The notes under the pieces were generated by a model that searched no databases, was not told where the DNA came from, and was given only the letters and a program-made list of their open reading frames with translations. 64,000 nt of DNA from Crocodylus rhombifer (taxonomy: Eukaryota; Chordata; Crocodylia; Crocodylidae): assembly GCA_038503035.1 (NCBI GenBank), contig JAVSML010024348.1, positions 457,008-521,007 on the forward strand, given 5' to 3'. The stretch's first letter is position 1, and each line of letters begins with the position of its first letter. A program made the position numbers and the translations under genes. Positions 61,701 to 64,000 of the stretch are shown here, piece by piece.

Positions 61701-63888
61701 ATTAAGAGAGAAGTTGGGAAGAACAAGTCTGGCCTTTGGAGATTATTCACCAGCATTTTTCAGTTGATTTGCTTTAGTCCTGTGACCTTTTCTGGAGACT
61801 AAACAAGTTCCAACCAAAGTGATTTAAAAAAGAATTAAAATTTAAAAGTGTTACTTCCCTTTCCCTAGCTGGTAAAAGCCATACAGTTTACACCCCAGAT
61901 AAATGGATAGCCACAGATTTTTTCAGAAATGCCTTTAAGAAAAGTATTTATCTCCTGGGGCTTTGTTACATGTTAATGTTGGGTAGCTCCCAGACTTGGC
62001 AAATTAACACATGGGGCAGCTGGGCCCAGGGGCCCCCAGATGCCTAAGTTTCTCCCCAAGTGCCTGGGGGAACTTGGGGATGTCCCTCCTTCCCCAATGC
62101 CTGGGTACAGTATTGCCAGGAATATTATTATTCCTTAATTCTTTTTCTTTAATGAGACCCAGTTCTCATTCGCTCACTGGCCAGTTACAGTGGACAACAG
62201 AAGCAAATAACTTATTTGCATACCGTACACTGGAAATATGCAAATATGTCATTATATTACTTTATATTCAATTTTACTTTAATTGCTCACTGTAACTTGC
62301 CAGTGAGTGAGCAAGCGAGAACTGGGTCTCACAGCCACAGATGAAACACCACAAGGGGGAAGAGGTACTCCTTCCCTACTAAAGACCAGCTCCTAGAGGG
62401 AGGAGCCCCCACAAGGGGGTTCTCAATCCTAGTCTTGCCCAACTTCCTAAAACATCTGCTCCTAGAGCTCTTAACCCCTGGATATTTTTATGTTAACACT
62501 TTTAAGTGGCTTAAAGCACTTGTTACATGGCTCAAAATTACACCACTCCAGGGCAGGATTGTCTTCTGATTTGCATAACCCAGTCCCTGTTCCATTAGTG
62601 AGGCCACACCCAACAGACGTGCTGCTCAAGTTGAAAGTGTGCCTGCAAACTAGCACTAAGCCAATCAACATTTGTGTGGTGCACAGTGTAAAGGTTTAAC
62701 AAGACCCTTGGTGTTTATGGGAGGCTTCTCATGAAGGGAAAGACTGACTGAGTATACAGTGAGTACAGTTAAATGTGCAAATGAATGCAATAAAAAGAAA
62801 TGAAAACTCTCATTCTCACTTCTTTCAGTGTCACTTTAAGGATTCCCTCTAACAAGTCAGTAAAAAAAAATTAGATGAGAATGTGACTAACTTGACAATG
62901 TGTTTTTGATTCAACACCCCTCCCCCCCAAAGAAATGTCAGATTTTGCTCATATGACCCAAAAACCTATATGTATATTCAACATACCTTTATCCAATCTA
63001 TTTTATCTACAAATCTGGCAGCAAGTTTTTCTGGATACACCGAAACAACTTCTAGGAGGCAGTACATGACTGGCAAACCTACACAATAATTAGAGAGTCA
63101 GGTTATACAAGATAAAGTTCAATGTTTACCATTATATATTTACAATAAAGATAAAAAAACAAGTAGATGATGCCTTAATCAAGCAATGTAACATACAGAT
63201 CCCAGATAACTGAGGCCATACTTAATTTGTCTCTTACAGACATCAGACAAGCAAAGTGTTAATACCAGAATGAGTATTTCCAACATGTTTTAAATAACAC
63301 AAGTTATTTTTAACCAGTCTAATTTCCCCCCAAAATGTCACAAGTTGAATGAGAAGTTTGTTAAACAAAGGGAATAATTAGGTGACAAACATAATGAACA
63401 TGAACCAACAGCCTGAAATGCTGACCTCCCATCTATGGATACTGTTAGAGCACCCGCACCCAGGCACCCCTTCACAATGGTGCAGCACAAGGCAACAAGC
63501 CTATACCATGAATTGGGTTAGAATGGCTCGGGTTAGTTTATAACGTAAACCTGGCTGTCAATGAAGCAAAGTTCAGGGTATTGAGTATAGCTGGCCAAAG
63601 CTCAACCATAAGTTAAGAAAAGCCTTTTCTTCTTTTCTTGGCAGTGGCCTTGGGTTCCTCACCTCCAACACCAGATAACAGTTGCTGAAGGAGACCAATA
63701 TATATCTGTACGGGGTTGGTTTCTCCACTTTTTGAGGAAGATGAAGAGGAGGATATGTGATTGCCAGACATTAGATTTCTAATGTAACGTCCAATTGCTG
63801 GAGCATGGTCTTGCATGTCAGCTAGGTTCTGAGAAGTTGGCACCACGCCTGCACTGTGAGCAAGACACATTCGCAGGTACAGGACTAT
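25562..63888 (-). CDS. ECPAS: ECPAS (ECM29/KIAA0368), HEAT-repeat proteasome adaptor and scaffold; 3' two thirds, 32 coding exons
   Basis: ECM29 is a large HEAT-repeat protein that binds the 26S proteasome, tethers 20S core to 19S cap, acts in quality control of assembly and links proteasomes to membranes and motors. Thirty-two exons, listed separately from 63663-63888 down to 25562-25701, join in frame to 1253 codons plus TAA at 25562-25564, about two thirds of the 1845-residue human protein. The translation follows vertebrate ECM29 from [14 protein letters not shown] through [34 protein letters not shown] and [18 protein letters not shown] to the C-terminus [17 protein letters not shown]. 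It is built of paired helices typical of HEAT repeats, with an acidic Asp/Glu-rich loop in the exon at 30145-30289. There is no frameshift or internal stop. One intron uses a GC donor. The N-terminal third and promoter lie beyond the window. Confidence 0.96.
26563..26634 (-). CDS. ECPAS: ECPAS exon 31 of window (72 bp)
   Basis: The acceptor is tttctcag and the donor is gtgagg. It completes Glu and reads [20 protein letters not shown], then KLS, matching ECM29 [20 protein letters not shown]. The longer open frame around it (26501-27001) is intron read-through. Confidence 0.95.
28163..28251 (-). CDS. ECPAS: ECPAS exon 30 of window
   Basis: The acceptor is atttgctag and the donor is gtaaat. It completes Gly and reads [20 protein letters not shown], then TCSSITHSL and one base of Glu, matching ECM29 [20 protein letters not shown]. 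A CR1 fragment lies within about 25-40 bases upstream of the acceptor, so the pyrimidine tract is short and poor. Confidence 0.94.
28275..29265 (+). mobile_element. Old CR1 LINE fragment (plus) abutting ECPAS exon 30
   Basis: On plus, remnants of the RT are readable: the INDLYMI-like segment near 28340, [16 protein letters not shown] around 28385-28430, then the downstream [16 protein letters not shown] segment near 28730-28760 and the [16 protein letters not shown] segment around 28885. It ends in the typical CR1 tail near 29240 (GATGATCTTGGGAGGTCTTT). Many stops and indels. A different, older subfamily than the copies at 4762 and 16631. Confidence 0.85.
29378..29483 (-). CDS. ECPAS: ECPAS exon 29 of window
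   Basis: The acceptor is gtttgcag and the donor is gtaatt. It completes Arg and reads [20 protein letters not shown], then [14 protein letters not shown] and two bases of Gly, matching ECM29 closely. Confidence 0.96.
30145..30289 (-). CDS. ECPAS: ECPAS exon 28 of window, with acidic loop
   Basis: The acceptor is ctctgcag and the donor is gtaagt. It begins [20 protein letters not shown], an acidic, poorly conserved loop, then [20 protein letters not shown] and WPRSLETQ. The second half matches ECM29 [20 protein letters not shown]. Confidence 0.95.
31075..31267 (-). CDS. ECPAS: ECPAS exon 27 of window
   Basis: The acceptor is ggtgtttcag and the donor is gtgacc. It completes Ser and reads [40 protein letters not shown] and [20 protein letters not shown], then MIKK. 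It is clearly homologous to ECM29 but more diverged than earlier exons. Confidence 0.95.
32031..32074 (-). CDS. ECPAS: ECPAS exon 26 of window (44 bp)
   Basis: The acceptor is atgctcacag and the donor is gtaatt. Its 14 codons plus two bases read [14 protein letters not shown]. It is required to bridge the phases of its neighbours and matches ECM29 EELLKAIACVVTAC. Confidence 0.92.
32839..33047 (-). CDS. ECPAS: ECPAS exon 25 of window
   Basis: The acceptor is catacacag and the donor is gtaaag. It reads [40 protein letters not shown] and [20 protein letters not shown], ending GRTWTGK. The [12 protein letters not shown] helix is a conserved ECM29 segment. Confidence 0.96.
33912..34050 (-). repeat. 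MIR SINE, ancient
   Basis: GATGGGGAGCTGAGACACAG, then GATTTGCCCAAGGCCATACA and TAGGTCTCCTAAAGCC on the plus strand are the reverse complement of the MIR core (CTGTGTGACCTTGGGCAAGT...TGTGCCTCAGTTTCCTCATC). It sits in the ECPAS intron between 33047 and 34502. Confidence 0.8.
34502..34693 (-). CDS. ECPAS: ECPAS exon 24 of window
   Basis: The acceptor is ccccttcag and the donor is gtaaac. It completes Glu and reads [40 protein letters not shown] and [20 protein letters not shown], then NVP. It matches ECM29 with a variable acidic loop. Confidence 0.96.
35013..35079 (-). CDS. ECPAS: ECPAS exon 23 of window, followed by a GC-AG intron
   Basis: The acceptor is tctctcag. It reads [20 protein letters not shown], then KE and one base of Glu. 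The phase-consistent donor is GCAGGT, with the GC dinucleotide at 35011-35012. The nearby GT five bases on would shift the frame relative to the next exon. It is 67 bp, as the phase requires. Confidence 0.93.
35170..35261 (-). CDS. ECPAS: ECPAS exon 22 of window
   Basis: The acceptor is ccaaacag and the donor is gtgaga. It completes Gly and reads [20 protein letters not shown], then [10 protein letters not shown]. It matches mammalian ECM29, with Phe for Cys near the end. Confidence 0.95.
35765..35831 (-). CDS. ECPAS: ECPAS exon 21 of window (67 bp)
   Basis: The acceptor is ctcttccag and the donor is gtaagg. It reads [20 protein letters not shown], then FS and one base of Gly. It matches ECM29 up to a Tyr to Phe change before SG. 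Confidence 0.95.
36154..36475. mobile_element. Fold-back MITE, about 320 bp, long inverted arms
   Basis: The arms meet near 36311: CAAAATGGCAGGAGAGGCGC and TTTAATTAAAGCTT on the left are mirrored by AAGCTTTAATTAGAACGCCC and CTGCTGCCATTTTG on the right. Pairing continues outward through CTCCAGGACC / GGCTGCTGGAG. The outer left end is GGGTGTCTTTACACATG after TA. The right end is less certain. No coding capacity. In the ECPAS intron left of exon 21. Confidence 0.75.
36709..36798 (-). CDS. ECPAS: ECPAS exon 20 of window
   Basis: The acceptor is ctttccacag and the donor is gtatgc. The 30 codons read [20 protein letters not shown], then [10 protein letters not shown], matching human with one Arg to Lys change. 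Confidence 0.96.
37890..37955 (-). CDS. ECPAS: ECPAS exon 19 of window (66 bp)
   Basis: The acceptor is ttctttag and the donor is gtaggt. The 22 codons read [20 protein letters not shown] and NM, matching ECM29 [20 protein letters not shown]. Phase 0 on both sides. Confidence 0.95.
38495..38645 (-). CDS. ECPAS: ECPAS exon 18 of window
   Basis: The acceptor is ctcttccag and the donor is gtaagt. It reads [40 protein letters not shown] and [10 protein letters not shown], nearly invariant in vertebrates. The frame stays open into the intron, but the donor ends the homology. Confidence 0.97.
39755..39948 (+). mobile_element. CR1 3' end fragment (plus)
   Basis: It carries the CR1 tail GATGATCCTGCCTTCAAG, GAGGTTGGACTAGATGACCT and GATTCTATGATC, the terminal short repeat of CR1. 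The coding part is missing. The left edge is approximate. It lies 63 bases from ECPAS exon 17. Confidence 0.8.
40012..40133 (-). CDS. ECPAS: ECPAS exon 17 of window
   Basis: The acceptor is gtcatcag and the donor is a weaker gtttgt. It reads [20 protein letters not shown], then [20 protein letters not shown] and two bases of Ser. A CR1 3' end lies 63 bases into the downstream intron (39755-39948). Confidence 0.95.
41058..41105 (-). CDS. ECPAS: ECPAS exon 16 of window (48 bp micro-exon)
   Basis: The acceptor is ctttctag and the donor is gtaaaa, followed by poly(A) on the minus strand. Its 16 codons read [16 protein letters not shown], identical to the human segment as I recall it. Phase 0 on both sides. 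Confidence 0.95.
41774..41879 (-). CDS. ECPAS: ECPAS exon 15 of window
   Basis: The acceptor is actgtctgcag after a long poly(T) tract and the donor is gtaatc. It reads [20 protein letters not shown], then [15 protein letters not shown]. Essentially identical to mammalian ECM29. Confidence 0.97.
42720..43090 (+). mobile_element. Old CR1 3' end fragment (plus)
   Basis: The plus strand shows a decayed ORF2 end: GGATTATTTAGTCTAGAAAA (the LFSLEKR region), TTGGATATTAGGAAGAA (LDIRKN region), then GGATTGGAATTAGATGACCT near the 3' end. A hAT MITE is inserted immediately after it. Confidence 0.8.
43091..43296. mobile_element. 206-bp hAT-like MITE
   Basis: The flanks CCTATAAG (43083-43090) and CCTTTAAG (43297-43304) match at 7 of 8 bases. 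The left end AAGGTGTTCAACCTTTGGCC is inverted at the right end (GGCCAAAACCATGAGCACCA). It resembles the element at 9114-9465 in its ends and in the GGCCCAT/GGCCAG motif. Confidence 0.75.
44074..44153 (-). CDS. ECPAS: ECPAS exon 14 of window
   Basis: The acceptor is tcctactag and the donor is gtattg. It reads [20 protein letters not shown], then WRIRES and two bases of Ser, matching ECM29 VDKYLKEILQDLVKNLTSNM. Confidence 0.95.
44690..45750. mobile_element. GC-rich hAT-family copy, third member of the 19482 family
   Basis: The interior shares long similarity with the complete element at 19482-20535, for example GCACATGGTGCCCCCTGCC and GCAAGGGGAAAC near the right side and GGCCCAGCAGGCAGGATCTG-type text. 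The right end closes with GGGTTGAGAACTACTG near 45733, a different hAT terminus, so this may be a composite of two elements. Long overlapping open frames on both strands (for example 44656-45267 on minus) are composition effects. Confidence 0.6.
45906..46073 (-). CDS. ECPAS: ECPAS exon 13 of window
   Basis: The acceptor is gttttag and the donor is gtaagt. The 56 codons read [40 protein letters not shown] and [16 protein letters not shown]. This is one of the most conserved parts of ECM29 and contains a HEAT repeat. Confidence 0.97.
46680..46790 (-). mobile_element. CR1-type 3' end fragment (minus)
   Basis: GAATTAGAAGGGGCCCCAAA and GGCCAGCTAGTCCAACCCC on the plus strand are the reverse complement of the conserved CR1 3' region (GGGTTGGACTAG...GGCCCCTTC). 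Short and old. In the ECPAS intron between exons 12 and 13. Confidence 0.65.
47401..47518 (-). CDS. ECPAS: ECPAS exon 12 of window
   Basis: The acceptor is cttcccaag, chosen over the nearby tcag because only this one keeps phase and gives [10 protein letters not shown]. The donor is gtaatt. It continues [20 protein letters not shown] and [10 protein letters not shown], invariant in vertebrate ECM29. Confidence 0.96.
47841..47906 (-). CDS. ECPAS: ECPAS exon 11 of window (66 bp)
   Basis: The acceptor is tattcccag and the donor is gtaagt. It completes Arg and reads [20 protein letters not shown], then D and two bases of Gly. It matches the ECM29 segment [15 protein letters not shown] with one Gly fewer. 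Confidence 0.93.
48553..48667 (-). CDS. ECPAS: ECPAS exon 10 of window
   Basis: The acceptor is ctattgtag and the donor is gtacag. It reads [20 protein letters not shown], then [18 protein letters not shown] and two bases of Arg. Nearly identical to mammalian ECM29. Confidence 0.96.
49426..49480 (-). CDS. ECPAS: ECPAS exon 9 of window (55 bp)
   Basis: The acceptor is tgtgtttcag and the donor is gtaagt. Its 18 codons plus one base read [18 protein letters not shown]. It is placed by phase and homology with ECM29 SHLKEIQSAFVSVLSEND. Confidence 0.93.
49812..50480. mobile_element. GC-rich hAT-family copy, right end missing
   Basis: The left end CAGATCCTGGTTTTCTC and the A/T-rich part (GATTAAAATGAAATGC, TACAATGTTTTATTGA) match the complete element at 19482-20535 almost base for base. 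The GC-rich part follows in the same order (CCGCTTTGTGGTGCTGAGCA) and stops near 50480. Truncated at the right. Lies in the ECPAS intron between exons 8 and 9. Confidence 0.75.
50836..50981 (-). CDS. ECPAS: ECPAS exon 8 of window
   Basis: The acceptor is tttttccag and the donor is gtgaaa. It completes an Asp codon and reads [40 protein letters not shown] and LSTHKEIK. The [11 protein letters not shown] helix is a HEAT-repeat signature shared with mammalian ECM29. Confidence 0.97.
51073..51625. mobile_element. Tigger/mariner-like DNA transposon, 553 bp, internally deleted
   Basis: TA target duplications (51071-51072 and 51626-51627) flank the ends CAGGCAGTCCTCGACTTACA and the inverse of TGTAAGTCCAAGGACTGCCT. 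A second inner pair ACTTACAACGTTT.../...TTACAACGTTTTGACTTA extends the arms. Inside, 51195-51395 on plus keeps a 66-codon frame with [19 protein letters not shown] followed by repeated SP.KSP units. This resembles the C-terminal tail of a Tigger transposase, not a catalytic domain. Confidence 0.8.
52546..53063. mobile_element. 518-bp hAT-like fold-back element, almost wholly palindromic
   Basis: The flanks CTTAGCAC (52538-52545) and TATAGCAC (53064-53071) match at 6 of 8 bases. The ends TGGGGCTGTCCAATGC and the inverse of TTTTGCACACCCCTA pair. The arms then pair nearly throughout: GATTTGGCCATACACACGGC with its mirror around 52930, TATATGTTTTTTCTACGTAC with TATATAGAAAAAACATATA, and GCATGGAGCATCCCAC with GTGGGATGCTCCATCC, to a centre near 52800. 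No coding capacity. It starts 73 bases after ECPAS exon 7's donor. Confidence 0.85.
53137..53260 (-). CDS. ECPAS: ECPAS exon 7 of window
   Basis: The acceptor is tatttttcag and the donor is gtaatc. It reads [20 protein letters not shown], then [20 protein letters not shown] and A plus one base of a split codon. The downstream intron begins only 73 bases from a 518-bp fold-back element (52546-53063). Confidence 0.96.
53532..54546. mobile_element. GC-rich non-autonomous hAT-like element, 1015 bp
   Basis: The flanks CTGAAAAT (53524-53531) and CTAAAAAT (54547-54554) match at 7 of 8 bases. The ends TAGGGAGGCACC and the inverse of ATGCACCTCTA, plus the inner TACTGGTAGCCGAT / ATCGGTGCCAATCCAGTA motifs, form inverted repeats. 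The interior is GC-rich and open on both strands without domain resemblance. Part of the right side (CAGCTCTCCAAGCTGCCAGG) resembles the 19482 family. Confidence 0.75.
56057..56158 (-). CDS. ECPAS: ECPAS exon 6 of window
   Basis: The acceptor is cttttaag and the donor is gtaagg. The 34 codons read [20 protein letters not shown], then [14 protein letters not shown]. The strong homology ends exactly at the donor. Phase 0 on both sides. Confidence 0.97.
56564..56603. repeat. Perfect 15-base inverted repeat with 10-base loop
   Basis: ATTATTATTTACCCA (56564-56578) and TGGGTAAATAATAAT (56589-56603) are exact reverse complements around GGATGGGCAT. In an ECPAS intron. Function unknown. Confidence 0.7.
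56804..56976 (-). CDS. ECPAS: ECPAS exon 5 of window
   Basis: The acceptor is ctttatag and the donor is gtaaga. It reads [40 protein letters not shown] and [17 protein letters not shown], nearly invariant in vertebrate ECM29. The [16 protein letters not shown] segment is a clear HEAT-type turn. Confidence 0.97.
57170..58480. repeat. Unclassified GC-rich insertion in an ECPAS intron
   Basis: This purine-rich plus strand has long overlapping open frames on both strands, including a 225-codon minus frame (57400-58077). It contains a 63-bp tandem array. There is no recognisable protein domain. It might be a solo LTR or other repeat, but clear ends and a target duplication were not found. Confidence 0.4.
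57547..57735. repeat. Tandem array, three units of 63 bp
   Basis: Units start at GGAAGCTGCACGTGGCTTGC (57547), GGAAGCTGCACATGGCTCGC (57610) and GGAAGTTGCATGCGGCTCGC (57673). Each contains CCAGCTGTGC and GGTGAA. The period is 21 codons, so all frames stay equally open through the array. Confidence 0.85.
58797..58959 (-). CDS. ECPAS: ECPAS exon 4 of window
   Basis: The acceptor is attgtctgtag and the donor is gtaact. It begins [20 protein letters not shown], continues [15 protein letters not shown] and ends [13 protein letters not shown] plus one base of Gly. It matches the ECM29 [19 protein letters not shown] region. The Met/Leu/Asp-rich linker is more variable. Confidence 0.94.
58960..60214. 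other. ECPAS intron with no firm feature
   Basis: A/T-rich sequence. Around 59715-59760 the words GCATCTAGCAGAGGATGCTG and GGGCTAGACAAAC recall a CR1 or SINE tail but are too short to call. Confidence 0.4.
60215..60349 (-). CDS. ECPAS: ECPAS exon 3 of window
   Basis: The acceptor is attctgcag and the donor is gtaatt. The 45 codons read [20 protein letters not shown], then [20 protein letters not shown] and AKDNH. Nearly identical to mammalian ECM29. Phase 0 on both sides. Confidence 0.96.
60350..62152. other. ECPAS intron with no recognised feature
   Basis: A/T-rich sequence with several short chance open frames. A GC-rich patch near 62010-62100 is unclassified. No RNA gene or transposon ends seen. 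Confidence 0.4.
62153..62331. mobile_element. 179-bp MITE with about 40-base terminal inverted repeats
   Basis: The left arm TGAGACCCAGTTCTCATTCG then CTCACTGGCCAGTTACAGTG is mirrored at the right by CACTGTAACTTGCCAGTGAG and GCGAGAACTGGGTCTCA. The right arm carries an extra four bases (TGAG). The loop is A/T-rich. No clear target duplication. In the ECPAS intron between exons 2 and 3. Confidence 0.75.
62987..63078 (-). CDS. ECPAS: ECPAS exon 2 of window
   Basis: The acceptor is attgtgtag and the donor is gtatgt. It completes Gly and reads [20 protein letters not shown], then [10 protein letters not shown], matching the ECM29 segment [20 protein letters not shown]. Phase 1 in, phase 0 out. 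Too short for an ORF scan. Confidence 0.94.
63663..63888 (-). CDS. ECPAS: ECPAS exon 1 of window
   Basis: The acceptor on minus is tttgtttag before 63888 and the donor is gtgagg after 63663. It reads [20 protein letters not shown], then [19 protein letters not shown], a Ser run (lengthened relative to human) and [18 protein letters not shown], with one base of a split Gly. Helical HEAT-repeat sequence. The open frame runs on through the donor, but homology stops at GVGG. Confidence 0.95.
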
Positions 63889-64000
63889 CTAAACAAAGAA
63901 GAGAAAAATACAGGGCTAGAGATAGCTCAAAGAGTTGCAGGAAAATTATTCTGAAGTCTGAGCAGAAGAGAAAGCAAGAGGCTGTACACAACTCAACCAA

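Noticed and set aside
1..64000. CRISPR arrays, operons, tRNA or rRNA genes, prophage
   Set aside because: No regular spaced repeats, no cloverleaf with anticodon arm and no rRNA text were seen. All evidence points to vertebrate nuclear DNA.

Overview
This is a stretch of vertebrate nuclear genome, almost certainly from a sauropsid. A crocodilian fits best and a turtle is the main alternative. The evidence is spliced genes with GT-AG introns, many CR1 LINE fragments (two of one young, still partly open subfamily), many non-autonomous hAT and other terminal-inverted-repeat elements with target duplications, a Penelope-like fragment, a Tigger-like element and one old MIR SINE. There are no prokaryotic features: no operons, CRISPR arrays or insertion sequences.

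Layout. Positions 1-15825 (+) hold the 3' part of SMC2, the condensin ATPase subunit. Ten coding exons run from 254 to the stop at 15058-15060, followed by a 3' UTR ending near a poly(A) signal at 15799. They encode the last 536 or so residues: the end of the hinge, the returning coiled coil and the C-terminal ATPase half-head. Positions 15826-22760 are intergenic and mostly repeats: an old CR1 (-) split by a younger CR1 (+) and a hAT, then a 211-bp hAT with a perfect 8-bp target duplication, then a 1.05-kb GC-rich hAT. Positions 22760-63888 (-) hold the 3' two thirds of ECPAS (ECM29/KIAA0368), the HEAT-repeat proteasome adaptor. Thirty-two coding exons are joined in frame from 63888 down to the stop at 25562-25564 (1253 codons plus stop), followed by a probable 2.8-kb 3' UTR. 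The two genes are convergent, about 7 kb apart. The 5' ends and promoters of both lie outside the window.

I assigned exons by matching translated segments to the SMC2 and ECM29 families as I know them. Each had to have a splice acceptor, a splice donor and a phase compatible with both neighbours. All 42 coding exons chain without a frameshift or internal stop. One ECPAS intron has a GC donor instead of GT.

The introns carry most of the repeats. The SMC2 introns have a short MITE, a Penelope GIY-YIG fragment, an antisense CR1 with an open reverse-transcriptase C-terminus, three hATs, a pyrimidine-rich unclassified block and a 247-bp MITE. The ECPAS introns have several CR1 3' ends, a MIR, two fold-back elements, copies of the GC-rich hAT family, a Tigger-like element with a small Ser/Pro/Lys-rich frame, a three-unit 63-bp tandem repeat and a 179-bp MITE. 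Intron stretches not listed separately showed nothing I recognise.

The two genes have unrelated jobs (chromosome condensation and proteasome regulation), so nothing suggests a shared pathway. I found no new multi-gene system. The most unusual material is in the repeats: a 518-bp hAT-like element that is almost wholly palindromic, and a GC-rich hAT family whose interior recurs in several places.
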